The notes beneath the pieces are model-generated. The model ran no database searches and had not been told where the DNA came from. It worked only from the letters and a program-made list of their open reading frames with translations. Positions 27,225 through 35,532 of a DNA stretch of 64,000 bases are shown piece by piece (positions within the stretch are counted from its first letter, which is position 1; each line of letters opens with the position of its first letter). The DNA is from Sphingopyxis sp. (GTDB lineage: Bacteria > Pseudomonadota > Alphaproteobacteria > Sphingomonadales > Sphingomonadaceae): positions 118,549-182,548 of the forward strand of contig JAEULK010000092.1 of the NCBI GenBank assembly GCA_016793775.1. Direction: 5' to 3'. A program made the position numbers and the translations under genes.

Positions 27225-29774
27225 TCAGGGGACGATGTTCACCAGCCGGTCGGGGACCACGATCACCTTTTTCGGGGTGCCGCCGGCGAGCAGTTCGGCG
27301 ATGCGCGGGCGTGCGAGCGCGGCGGCCTCGAGCGTATCCTTGTCGGCGCCCTTGGCGGCGGTCATCGTGTCGCGCAGCTTGCCCGCCATCTGGATCGCGA
27401 TCGTTACCTCGTCGTCGACCAGCAGCGCGGGATCGGCGGCGGGCCAGGCGGCATCGGCGACCATCGCCGTCGGGCGCTGGCTTGTCGGCAGCGCCGCCCA
27501 GGCTTCCTCGGCGAGATGCGGCAGCATCGGCGCGACGAGCAGGATCAAGGTGCGGCACGCCTCGGCGCGGGTCGCCGAAGGGGCGGCCTTTTCGACCTCG
27601 TTGGCGAGCGCATGGACTTTCGCGACCGCCTTGTTGAAACCGAGCGCCTCGATATCGGCGGCGACCCCGGCGATCGTCTGGTGCAGCTTGCGCGCAAGAA
27701 CCTTATCCTCGCCGCCATCGCCGACATTCTCGGTGTCGCCGAACAGGCGCCACAGGCGCTGGACGAAGCGCCACGCGCCCTCGATGCCCGCCTCGCTCCA
27801 CGGCAGGTCGCGCTCGGGCGGACTGTCGGAGAGCATGAACCAGCGTACGGAATCTGCGCCATATTGATCGAGGATGGCATCGGGATCGACGACATTCTTC
27901 TTCGATTTCGACATCTTGATCACGCGGCCGACCTGCACCGGCGTGCCTTCGCCGTTCAGCGTCGCGCCGTCGACGGTGCGGGTGATCTCGTCGGGAGTGA
28001 AATAGAGCGGCGGCAGGCCTTCGCCCTGGTCGCGGCTGTAGGTCTCGTGCGTCACCATGCCCTGGGTGAACAGGCTGGCGAAGGGCTCCTGGATGTCGAT
28101 CATCCCCATTTTGTTCAGCGCGCGGGTCCAGAAGCGCGCGTAGAGCAGGTGGAGGATCGCATGCTCGATGCCGCCGATATATTGATCGACGGGCAGCCAG
28201 CGGCGGATGACGTCGGCGTCGAAGGGCTTGTCCGACGGCGCCGAGGCGAAGCGCAGGAAATACCAGGACGAATCGACGAAGGTGTCGAGCGTGTCGGTCT
28301 CGCGCACGGCTTCGCCGCCGCAGCTCGGGCAGGCGACATGCTTCCATGTCGGATGGCGGTCCAAGGGATTGCCGGGGACCGAGAAATCGGCGTCCTCGGG
28401 CAACACCACCGGCAGCTGGGCCTTGGGTACCGGCACCAGTCCGCAGGCCTCGCAATGGACGAAGGGGATCGGCGTGCCCCAATAGCGCTGGCGCGAAACG
28501 CCCCAGTCGCGCAGGCGCCACACGGTCGTGCCCTTGCCCCAGCCCTCATGCTCGGCGCGCGCAGCGACCGCGGCCTTCGCCGCGTCGATGGTCATGCCGT
28601 CGAGGAAGTGGCTGTTCACCAGCTTGCCGGGGCCGGTATAGGCCTCGGTCCCGGTGAAATGCTGCGCGGTCTCGTCGCCGTCGGCGATCACGCGGTGGGC
28701 GGGCAGTTCATATTTATGCGCGAAGTCGAGGTCGCGCTGGTCGTGCGCGGGGCAGCCGAAGATCGCGCCGGTGCCATAGTCCATCAGCACATAATTCACG
28801 ACCCAGACCGGTAGGTGCCAGTCGGGATCGAGCGGATGCTCGACCGCGAGGCCGGTATCGAAGCCCATCTTCTCGGCGGTGTCGATCTGTTCGGCGGCGG
28901 TGCCCTGGCGGCGGCATTCGGCGATGAACGCCGCCAGTTCGGGCGCGTCCTTCGCCAGTTTCTCGGCGAGCGGATGGTCGGGCGAGATCGCCGCGAAGCT
29001 CGCGCCGTAGAGCGTGTCGGGGCGCGTCGTGAAGACGTCGAAGCCCGGCGCGCCGCCGGCCAGCTTGAAGCTGAATTCCAGCCCCTGCGACTTGCCGATC
29101 CAATTCTCCTGCATCAGCCGCACCTTGTCGGGCCAGCTCTCGAGCGCGCCCAGCCCGTCGAGCAGTTCCTCGGCGAAGTCGGTGATCTTCAGGAACCACT
29201 GCGACAACTTCTTTTTCTCGACCAGCGCGCCCGAGCGCCAGCCGCGGCCGTCGATCACCTGTTCGTTGGCGAGCACGGTCATGTCGACCGGGTCCCAATT
29301 GACATAGCTGTGCTTCCGCGTGACGAGGCCCGCGGCGAACAGGTCGAGGAACAGCGCCTGTTCCTGCCCATAATAATCGGGCTCGCAGGTCGCGAGTTCG
29401 CGGCTCCAGTCGATCGCGAGGCCGAGCCGCTTCAGCTGGCCGCGCATCGCCGCGATATTGTCACGCGTCCAGCCGCCGGGATGCACGCCCTTTTCCATCG
29501 CGGCATTTTCGGCGGGCATGCCGAAGGCGTCCCAGCCCATCGGGTGGAGCACGTCGTGCCCGGTCATGCGCTTGAAGCGCGCCAGCACGTCGCCCATCGC
29601 ATAGTTGCGGACATGCCCCATATGGATGCGCCCCGAAGGATAGGGGAACATCTCGAGGATATAGGCCTTGGGCTTGTCGCCGCTGTCCGTCGTGGCAAAG
29701 CTGTTCGCGGCTTCCCACACCGCCTGCCAGCGGGCGTCGGCGGCGAGGGCGCCGAAGCGCGTTTCGCGGGTCAT
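27225..29774 (-). CDS. leuS: Leucyl-tRNA synthetase
   Basis: 849 aa class I synthetase charging tRNA-Leu. The HIGH-type motif is HMGH (51-54) in [19 protein letters not shown], the KMSKS loop is at 620-624, and the CP1 editing domain ([12 protein letters not shown]) lies between. Length matches bacterial LeuS. The ATG is 48 bases after the DUF3576 gene, and lptE follows, so the four genes probably form one operon. Confidence 0.98.
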   Translation of the reverse strand: MTRETRFGALAADARWQAVWEAANSFATTDSGDKPKAYILEMFPYPSGRIHMGHVRNYAMGDVLARFKRMTGHDVLHPMGWDAFGMPAENAAMEKGVHPGGWTRDNIAAMRGQLKRLGLAIDWSRELATCEPDYYGQEQALFLDLFAAGLVTRKHSYVNWDPVDMTVLANEQVIDGRGWRSGALVEKKKLSQWFLKITDFAEELLDGLGALESWPDKVRLMQENWIGKSQGLEFSFKLAGGAPGFDVFTTRPDTLYGASFAAISPDHPLAEKLAKDAPELAAFIAECRRQGTAAEQIDTAEKMGFDTGLAVEHPLDPDWHLPVWVVNYVLMDYGTGAIFGCPAHDQRDLDFAHKYELPAHRVIADGDETAQHFTGTEAYTGPGKLVNSHFLDGMTIDAAKAAVAARAEHEGWGKGTTVWRLRDWGVSRQRYWGTPIPFVHCEACGLVPVPKAQLPVVLPEDADFSVPGNPLDRHPTWKHVACPSCGGEAVRETDTLDTFVDSSWYFLRFASAPSDKPFDADVIRRWLPVDQYIGGIEHAILHLLYARFWTRALNKMGMIDIQEPFASLFTQGMVTHETYSRDQGEGLPPLYFTPDEITRTVDGATLNGEGTPVQVGRVIKMSKSKKNVVDPDAILDQYGADSVRWFMLSDSPPERDLPWSEAGIEGAWRFVQRLWRLFGDTENVGDGGEDKVLARKLHQTIAGVAADIEALGFNKAVAKVHALANEVEKAAPSATRAEACRTLILLVAPMLPHLAEEAWAALPTSQRPTAMVADAAWPAADPALLVDDEVTIAIQMAGKLRDTMTAAKGADKDTLEAAALARPRIAELLAGGTPKKVIVVPDRLVNIVP

Positions 29775-29822
29775 TCGTTCTTACCCCGTTGATGTCTGTC
29801 GGCGCGTGTCCGCGCCGGGTTA

Positions 29823-30290
29823 TTAGCCCTCGAAGGCCGAACGGCGCAGGTCGCGGGCGCGGGTGAGGATGACTTCCTCGAGCTTCTGCACCGTCGCCGC
29901 CTGCACCGGGGCATCGACCCAGGTGCCGTTCTGCGCGACCTGACGCGAGGCCGCGACGCGCAGCGCGTCGGCGCGCAGGTCGCGGTCGAGGATCGACACG
30001 GTCACCTTCATGCGCTCATTGGGGTTGCTGGGGTTCGCGTACCAGTCGGTGATGATGACGCCGCCCGAGCTGTCGGCCTGGAGCAGAGGCATGAACGACA
30101 GCGCATCGAGACTGGCGCGCCACAAATAGCTGTTCACGCCGATCGTCGTCACCTGGCTGGCGGCGAGGTCGGCGCGCGGCCGTGCCTTGCCGCCACCGCC
30201 GCACGCCGAAAGACCGAGCGCCACGACGCCGAGGAGCGCGAGCGCGGCCGAACGGCGACCGGTCAGGGCAGGGACGGAAAGCTTGGACAT
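29823..30290 (-). CDS. DUF3576 domain-containing lipoprotein
   Basis: 155 aa. The signal peptide ends in lipobox LSAC followed by a glycine-rich stretch (GGGGKARPR). The domain sequences TIGVNSYLWRASLDALSFMPL and SSGGVIITDWYANP are characteristic of DUF3576, a small alphaproteobacterial family found upstream of leuS. The start giving MSKLSVPALTG is preferred over a longer frame because it begins the signal peptide. Function unknown; probably envelope-located. Confidence 0.88.
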   Translation of the reverse strand: MSKLSVPALTGRRSAALALLGVVALGLSACGGGGKARPRADLAASQVTTIGVNSYLWRASLDALSFMPLLQADSSGGVIITDWYANPSNPNERMKVTVSILDRDLRADALRVAASRQVAQNGTWVDAPVQAATVQKLEEVILTRARDLRRSAFEG

Positions 30291-30556
30291 GCCGAAACAC
30301 CTTATCAAAATGGCGCGGGCGACCCGCCGCGCTGCTACGATTGGCAGCGTCTCTATCGCCCTTGCCGCGCGGCGGCAAGCGCAGCAATGCGCTTGTTCGC
30401 GCCGTTCATCGGGGAGTCAGCTTGGCGGCGCACTGTGGTCATCGCGCAACAGCCAGAGGAAAATCAGGGGCTAAAGATTTGCTTTCGCGCGAATCACTGG
30501 AAAAGTCGGCGCATCGGGCCTATCTAGGCTGGGTACTGGGGTTGGAGTCGCAGACA

Positions 30557-31270
30557 ATGCCGCGCAGTCCGCGCCATTTCTGGAAAGCAGGGGTCGTCGT
30601 TCTGGCGACCGTTTCGCTCGCCCTGCCCCCCGCGCTCGCCGCGATGAGCCGCGCCGACCGTATTCGCGAGACCTCTCTCTCCGAAACGCTGCTCGGTCAA
30701 TTCACCCCGGCCTCGGGCGATCCGCGGCTGATCGCGCGCTACGCCAAAGTGTCGGCCGATTCGCGCCGCAGCTTCAGTTTCACCCCCGCGCTGACCGACG
30801 GGAGCCGCCAGAACCGCGCGATCACCGTGGTGATTCGCGCCCGCGACGAACAGTCGAGCGCGGCGATGACCTCGGCGCTGGTGACGGGCCGCAAGGCGCC
30901 GGTCGCGATCACCCCGGTCGCTTACAATCTCGGCGCCTCGGTCGGGTTCGAGAAATTCGTCACCCCGGCGCTGCCGCGCGGCCTTGACCTGCGCAACCTG
31001 CCGCAGGCGAAGGCGCCCGAGCAGAATGAGAAGAAATCGCGCTTCGCGACGCGCATGCTCGCGCGCCCGAGCGACCCCGCCGGCGCGACCGACCGCCTGA
31101 CCACGCCGGGCGACGACCATGCCGTCGATGTCGTCAGCAGCTATCGCCTGACCAAGAATCTCGATGTCACCGCCGGCGTGCGCTACAAGAGCGAAGACAG
31201 CGTCCAGCCGCTGACCGACACGCGCCGCGACAGCCAAGCGGTCTATGTAGGCACCGCCTTCCGCTTCTAA
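30557..31270 (+). CDS. Hypothetical exported protein, possible outer-membrane beta structure
   Basis: 237 aa. A signal peptide (FWKAGVVVLATVSLALPPALA) is followed by a domain I do not recognise. The C-terminal segment VVSSYRLTKNLDVTAGVRYK and the final VYVGTAFRF, ending in Phe, look like outer-membrane barrel strands, though only a few are visible. Upstream 266 bases (30291-30556) show no gene; they divide this gene from the divergent DUF3576 gene. ATG at 30557 has TTGGAG nine bases before it. Confidence 0.6.
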   Translation: MPRSPRHFWKAGVVVLATVSLALPPALAAMSRADRIRETSLSETLLGQFTPASGDPRLIARYAKVSADSRRSFSFTPALTDGSRQNRAITVVIRARDEQSSAAMTSALVTGRKAPVAITPVAYNLGASVGFEKFVTPALPRGLDLRNLPQAKAPEQNEKKSRFATRMLARPSDPAGATDRLTTPGDDHAVDVVSSYRLTKNLDVTAGVRYKSEDSVQPLTDTRRDSQAVYVGTAFRF

Positions 31271-31321
31271 GTCTGCATCGCTATTTGGCACAGGGCGGCC
31301 TGAACCAAATATCGACGCAGC

Positions 31322-31939
31322 CTAAGCCCTGCGTTTCGACGCATTTTCCAGCCAATGATCGATCGCCGCCCAGCCGGGAGCGAGGCCGCTTGCCTTGCTC
31401 GCGCGGCGGAGCGCGCGCGCGCGCGCCGGAGTTAGGCCGCCGAGCGCAACTGGCTGCGCGCCGGTCGACCGGGCCAGGCGCAGCCACGCCTTGCGACCCA
31501 GCGCCGGCGCGCCGGGATGCGAGCGGGTCGGATGCAGCGGCGAGATGAAAGCGATATCGGCGCGGGCGCGGCGCGCGACGCGGGCTTCGCGCAGATCATG
31601 GACGGGCATCGACACGATCAGGCCGAGGCGGTGCGCCCCGCCTGCCTGCTCCGCAAGGTGCTGGCGCAAATGGACACCGTCGGCGCCCCAGCGCCGCGCC
31701 AGCGCGGGCGATCCGGCGAGCAGCAGGGTCAGGCCGCGTGTGCGGGCAATCCCCGCGAGACGGCGGGCCAGTCGCCACCGCGCACCGGGCGCGCGATCGT
31801 CGTCGCGCAGCACGATGCCGCTGCCCGGCGGCAGCGCCGCCACGGCCGCGAATAGCGCATGACCGAGCCGGGCATCGGTGAACAGCCAGCGCTGCGGCAG
31901 GTGGCCCGATGGTTTTGAGAGGGGGTGGCGCCCGGGCAT
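31322..31939 (-). CDS. Thiamine phosphate synthase/TenI-like protein
   Basis: 205 aa TIM-barrel protein of the ThiE/TenI group. Matching segments are LFTDARLG, DGVHLRQHL, FISPLHPTRSHPGAPALG and PVALGGLTPARARAL. ThiE joins the pyrimidine and thiazole halves of thiamine. The family's TPTK-type substrate loop is PTRSHPG here, so the usual lysine is not in place, and a TenI-like or divergent role is possible. The start giving MPGRHPLSK is a guess among several. No other thiamine genes are adjacent. Confidence 0.68.
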   Translation of the reverse strand: MPGRHPLSKPSGHLPQRWLFTDARLGHALFAAVAALPPGSGIVLRDDDRAPGARWRLARRLAGIARTRGLTLLLAGSPALARRWGADGVHLRQHLAEQAGGAHRLGLIVSMPVHDLREARVARRARADIAFISPLHPTRSHPGAPALGRKAWLRLARSTGAQPVALGGLTPARARALRRASKASGLAPGWAAIDHWLENASKRRA

Positions 31940-32001
31940 CGGCTTTTCTATAGGCGCGTCGCCGCCGCGCGCAACGCATCGGCGCCAACAAGGGATAAGC
32001 G

Positions 32002-32664
32002 ATGGAAGACACAGCGCAGCGATTGGCAAAGGTCGAGGCCGGAATCGCCGCCGCCGCAGCGCGCGCGGGCCGCAAGCCCGGCGAGGTCCAACTGATCGCG
32101 GTGTCGAAGACGCAGGAAGCGGTCAGCATTCGCCCGCTGATCGCCGCCGGGCAGCGCCATTTCGGCGAGAACCGGGTGCAGGAAGCGGCGGACAAGTGGC
32201 CCGCGCTGCGCGCCGAAACCCCCGGCATCACACTCCACCTGATCGGCCAGCTGCAATCGAACAAGGCCGAGGAGGCGGTCGCTCTGTTCGACGCGATCCA
32301 TTCGGTCGATCGCCCGTCGCTGGTGCAGGCGCTCGCCAGGGCATGCGCCAAAGCGGGCAGGCAGCCGCAGCTGTTCGTCCAGGTCAATATCGGCGACGAG
32401 GAGCAGAAGGGCGGCTGCGGGGTCGCCGACCTGCCCGCGCTGCTTGCCGAGGCAACCGAAGCGGGTCTGAAAATCGAGGGCCTGATGGCGATTCCGCCGG
32501 CAGATGTCTCGCCTACGCCCTATTTCGCGTTGCTCGACGAACTCGCCGAGCGCCACGCCCTGCCGCTGCGCTCGATGGGGATGAGCGGCGATTATGGGAG
32601 TGCGGTGATATTGGGCGCGACGCATGTACGCGTCGGCACGGCGCTGTTCGGCACGCGGGCGTAA
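32002..32664 (+). CDS. YggS family PLP homeostasis protein
   Basis: 220 aa single-domain PLP-binding barrel (YggS/PROSC). The PLP lysine is in LIAVSKTQ, followed by HFGENRVQEAADKW, HLIGQLQSNK and the phosphate-binding GMSGDYGSAVILGATHVRVG. It buffers pyridoxal phosphate in the cytoplasm rather than catalysing a known reaction. The ATG has AAGGG upstream. It is monocistronic and divergent from the ThiE-like gene, with 62 bases between. Confidence 0.92.
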   Translation: MEDTAQRLAKVEAGIAAAAARAGRKPGEVQLIAVSKTQEAVSIRPLIAAGQRHFGENRVQEAADKWPALRAETPGITLHLIGQLQSNKAEEAVALFDAIHSVDRPSLVQALARACAKAGRQPQLFVQVNIGDEEQKGGCGVADLPALLAEATEAGLKIEGLMAIPPADVSPTPYFALLDELAERHALPLRSMGMSGDYGSAVILGATHVRVGTALFGTRA

Positions 32665-32711
32665 GTTTCGTCGAAGGTGGTGGCACCAAGTCGCGGCGGA
32701 CGGCGGCGCCG

Positions 32712-33638
32712 CTAGTCGAACACCGACCAGCCTGCGGCATAAGCGAAATGTTCGAGCGCGATCGCGCCGACCAGTGAGGTGCCGGCTTCGTTGAGGCCGG
32801 GGGACCAGACCGCGATCGAGCCCTGGCCGGGTGCGATACAGAGGATACCGCCGCCGACGCCGCTCTTGCCCGGCAGGCCGACGCGAAAGGCAAATTCGCC
32901 CGAATTGTCGTAATGGCCGCAGAGCATCATGATCGCGTTGATGCGGCGGGCGCGATGCGCTTCGAGCAGTTGCTCGCCGGTCCGCGGGTCGCGGCCCTCC
33001 ATCGCGAGGAAGAGGCCCGATTTGGCGAGCTGGGTACAGCTCATCGCGATCGCGCATTGGCGGAAATAGACGCCGAGCGTCGTTTCGACGGGGTGGTGCA
33101 GATTGCCGAAGGCATCCATGAAATGGGTCAGGCTCCGGTTGCGCGCGCCGGTGTCGGATTCGGAGAAAGCCACGTCGAGGTCGATGTCGACCGCCTCGTC
33201 GCCCGCGCGGGCGCGCATGAAGGCGAGGATTTCGGCGATCGTTTCGTCGAGGTCGCGGCCGTCGAGCAGCCGGTCGGTGGTCGCGATGGCGCCGGCGTTG
33301 ATGAAAGGATTGCGCGGTACCCCCTGTTCATTTTCGAGCTGGACGATCGAGTTGAAGGCGCTGCCCGAAGGTTCGCGGCCGACGCTGTCCCACAAAGAAC
33401 TGCCGACCCGGCGCAGCGCGAGCGCCAGCGTGAAGACCTTGGACACCGACTGGATCGAGAAAGCCTCTTCTGCGTCGCCCGCAGTGTGGACGGTTCCATC
33501 GGGAAGCGCGAGCGCCATGCCGAAACGCATCGGGTCGATCTTCGCCAGCGCCGGGATATAGTCGGCGACCTTGCCCTGGCCGCGGTGCGGCAGGGCGATT
33601 TCATAGGCTTCGGCAAGGCAGCGGGCGAGATCGGTCAT
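32712..33638 (-). CDS. glsA: Glutaminase
   Basis: 308 aa serine-dependent glutaminase converting glutamine to glutamate and ammonia. The catalytic SxxK is Ser64-Lys67 in SIQSVSKVF. Family motifs are [32 protein letters not shown]-type [14 protein letters not shown] and the C-terminal [15 protein letters not shown]. Length is normal for bacterial GlsA. It is convergent with the YggS gene, and its start lies 100 bases from the divergent VOC gene. Confidence 0.95.
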   Translation of the reverse strand: MTDLARCLAEAYEIALPHRGQGKVADYIPALAKIDPMRFGMALALPDGTVHTAGDAEEAFSIQSVSKVFTLALALRRVGSSLWDSVGREPSGSAFNSIVQLENEQGVPRNPFINAGAIATTDRLLDGRDLDETIAEILAFMRARAGDEAVDIDLDVAFSESDTGARNRSLTHFMDAFGNLHHPVETTLGVYFRQCAIAMSCTQLAKSGLFLAMEGRDPRTGEQLLEAHRARRINAIMMLCGHYDNSGEFAFRVGLPGKSGVGGGILCIAPGQGSIAVWSPGLNEAGTSLVGAIALEHFAYAAGWSVFD

Positions 33639-33694
33639 GCATTTTCCCTAGCAACTTCACGCGCGATTGCATGTATTTTCGCTTATTGATAAAT

Positions 33695-33706
33695 ATTCTA
33701 TAGAAT
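33695..33706. promoter_or_regulatory. Perfect 12-base palindrome upstream of VOC-ArsR genes
   Basis: ATTCTATAGAAT is a perfect palindrome in an unusually AT-rich stretch (33668-33716). A possible promoter, TTGCAT, 17 bases, TAAATA, overlaps it. The ArsR-family regulator encoded at 34209 is the obvious candidate ligand. This is inferred from position. Confidence 0.45.
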
Positions 33707-33738
33707 CGAAATCATTTACGCGGCTCGGGAGAATTTTC

Positions 33739-34212
33739 ATGGTCGATCATCCGCGCGGCAAGGGGCTTTCGAGTTCCGTCTGCTACCAGGACAGCAAGGC
33801 GGCGTTCCGCTGGCTGGAGGAGGCGTTCGGCTTTGAGCCCTTGTTCGTGCTGCTCGATGCCGGGGGCAATCTGGCGCATAGCGAGATGGGTTATGGCGCC
33901 TCGACGATCATGGTCGGCAATGAATGGTCGGACGACCGCAAGAGCCCGCAATCGCTGGGCGGCAAGAACACGCAGACAGTGCATGTCCAGCTGGCGGTCG
34001 GTGAGGATATCGACGCGCATTGCGAAATCGCGCGCGCCGCCGGGGCCGCCATCATCGCCGAGCCCGAGACGCAATTTTATGGTGACCGCAGCTACCGTGC
34101 CAAGGACCCCGAGGGGCATATCTGGACCTTTGGCGTTACCGTCGAGGCTAAGGGTGCCGACGAGTGGGACGCCGAGGGCGGCTTCACGACCAAGACGCGG
34201 CTCGACGATTGA
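33739..34212 (+). CDS. VOC/glyoxalase-fold protein
   Basis: 157 aa. Vicinal-oxygen-chelate fold with SSSVCYQDSKAAFRWLEEAFGFEP at the start and RSYRAKDPEGHIWTFGV at the end, the PhnB/glyoxalase-like layout. It may be a small dioxygenase, glyoxalase or resistance protein; substrate unknown. The ATG at 33739 is preceded by GGGAG. Its stop overlaps the TTG start of the ArsR gene by four bases, so the two are coupled. Confidence 0.83.
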   Translation: MVDHPRGKGLSSSVCYQDSKAAFRWLEEAFGFEPLFVLLDAGGNLAHSEMGYGASTIMVGNEWSDDRKSPQSLGGKNTQTVHVQLAVGEDIDAHCEIARAAGAAIIAEPETQFYGDRSYRAKDPEGHIWTFGVTVEAKGADEWDAEGGFTTKTRLDD

Positions 34213-34550
34213 CCGTCGAACGATCGAGCGCGGGCATCGACCGCCTGTTCGCCGCGCTCGCCGACCCGAAACGGCGGCGTGCGGTCGAGCTGCTGGGGCA
34301 GCGCCCGCACAGCGCGGGCGAGCTTGCCGACGCGCTGGGTCTGACACCGCCGGCGATGAGCCGCCATTTGCGCGCGCTGAAGGCGGGTGGGCTGGTCGAG
34401 GACGGGCATCCGATGTTCGATGCGCGGGTGCGGATCTACCAGCTAAAGGACGGCGCGACGGCTGAATTGAAGCAGTGGCTCGCCGACACCGAAGCGCTGT
34501 GGTCGGACCAGCTCGCGGCGTTCAAGGCGCATGTCGAGCGCAGCGCATGA
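34209..34550 (+). CDS. ArsR family transcriptional regulator
   Basis: 113 aa winged-helix regulator: IDRLFAALADPKRRRAVELL, then HSAGELADALGLTPPAMSRHLRALKAGGLV and the wing. No cysteine metal site is visible, so it belongs to the non-metal ArsR group that sits with SRPBCC and VOC genes. The TTG start at 34209 is chosen because it overlaps the upstream stop as TTGA. It may control its own operon through the palindrome at 33695. Confidence 0.85.
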   Translation: MTVERSSAGIDRLFAALADPKRRRAVELLGQRPHSAGELADALGLTPPAMSRHLRALKAGGLVEDGHPMFDARVRIYQLKDGATAELKQWLADTEALWSDQLAAFKAHVERSA

Positions 34551-34830
34551 CCGCCGCCGCGACGACGCGCTGCGCGTCGCGGCCTCGCCCGCGCGGGCGT
34601 TCGAGGTGTTCACGCGCGAGATCGGGCTGTGGTGGCGAAGCCATCGGCTATTCACCCTGTCGCGTCAGGGCGATGGCGAACTGCGCTTCGATCCCGAAGG
34701 GCCGGGCGGGCGGTTGGTGACGCGCTTTGCCGACGGCCGCGAGTGCGAGATCGGGCCGGTGCGCCATTGGCAGCCCGGCGAACGGGTGGCGTTCGGTTGG
34801 CGGCTGCGCTCGACACAAATGGGAATATAG
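34531..34830 (+). CDS. Truncated SRPBCC/AHSA1 domain protein
   Basis: 99 aa, beginning RVAASPARAFEVFTREIGLWW and RWQPGERVAF-like (RHWQPGERVAFGWRL), the first half of an AHSA1 ligand-binding fold. The fold normally needs about 140-150 residues; this frame stops after GWRLRSTQMGI. The last codons coincide with a fragment of a dispersed repeat (34807-34823), and no continuing frame is seen downstream, so the gene looks broken. The ATG at 34531 overlaps the ArsR gene by 20 bases. It is likely a non-functional remnant. Confidence 0.6.
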   Translation: MSSAAHDRRRDDALRVAASPARAFEVFTREIGLWWRSHRLFTLSRQGDGELRFDPEGPGGRLVTRFADGRECEIGPVRHWQPGERVAFGWRLRSTQMGI

Positions 34831-34869
34831 AGCGGCGTTTCCGTTCCCGCGCGAATCTTTCGGTGCCCC

Positions 34870-35322
34870 CTATTGCGTCCCCTCCACCTTCGCCTGCGCC
34901 TTGGCCATCGCATCGATCGTCCGGTCGGCGGTCGCGAACAATTGGGGCTGGCTGTTCCGGAAGGCGGCGCAGGTCGCGATGTCGGCGGCGAAGACGTCGG
35001 TCTTGCCGTCGATCCGCGCCAGCAGCTCGTCCGAATCGGCAATGGCATTTTCGGCCTCGAACAAGGTCTTCAGCCCCTTGGCGTCGAAATTGTCGGCGGG
35101 ATCAAATTCGGCCATCCCGAGCATGATCATATAATATTGCAGGAAATGACGCCCCGCAGTGAGCTGGGCCTCGCTGTCCTTCGGCGCCTTCTCGCTGGTC
35201 ACCTGATAGACCGCGGCGCAGCGCAGCATGCCCGCGAGTTTCATGATCGGCTCTTCGGCGGCGGTCGGCAGCGGGGCGAGCAGCGCCATGGCGGTCCCCG
35301 CGGCCAGTATCGATTTCAACAT
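34870..35322 (-). CDS. Hypothetical exported helical protein
   Basis: 150 aa. A signal peptide (MLKSILAAGTAMALLAPLPTAAEE) is followed by an all-helical domain of about 120 residues with two cysteines (MLRCAAVYQ and ATCAAF) that could pair in the periplasm. No family recognised. The ATG at 35322 has GGGAAGG six bases upstream; alternative ATGs at 35328 and 35337 are too close to it. Convergent with the truncated SRPBCC gene. Confidence 0.68.
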   Translation of the reverse strand: MLKSILAAGTAMALLAPLPTAAEEPIMKLAGMLRCAAVYQVTSEKAPKDSEAQLTAGRHFLQYYMIMLGMAEFDPADNFDAKGLKTLFEAENAIADSDELLARIDGKTDVFAADIATCAAFRNSQPQLFATADRTIDAMAKAQAKVEGTQ

Positions 35323-35394
35323 GAGCATCCTTCCCATGGATGCGACCCCGAGCGGTATATTGCGGGTTTTGATGGGGTTGTCGACAGGGGTGTC

Positions 35395-35489
35395 CCCCTC
35401 CCGCTTGCGGGAGGGGTTAGGGGAGGGCATGTCGATACCGGGCAGGGCCAAAACAGGCCCTCCCCCGACCCCTCCCGAGGCGGGAGGGG
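35395..35489. repeat. Compound palindromic repeat (CCCCTCCCGC type)
   Basis: CCCCTCCCGC-TT-GCGGGAGGGG (35395-35416) forms a perfect hairpin. CCCCTCCCG (35469-35477) and CGGGAGGGG (35481-35489) form a second. GGGAGGGC (35421-35428) pairs with GCCCTCCC (35457-35464), so the whole 95-base element also folds on itself. This is the style of paired REP elements. It lies in the divergent gap between the 34870 gene and the helicase. Confidence 0.75.
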
Positions 35490-35532
35490 AGAAGAACTTG
35501 CTCCCCACAGCTTGCAGCCCCACATCTCCCCC

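Noticed and set aside
30291-30556. A gene or RNA in the gap between DUF3576 and the next gene
   Set aside because: The 266-base gap shows no tRNA, terminator or credible frame; it probably holds two divergent promoters.
34831-34869. Frameshifted remainder of the SRPBCC gene
   Set aside because: No AHSA1-like residues were found in any frame between 34831 and the convergent gene's end at 34870, so a frameshift does not explain the truncation.
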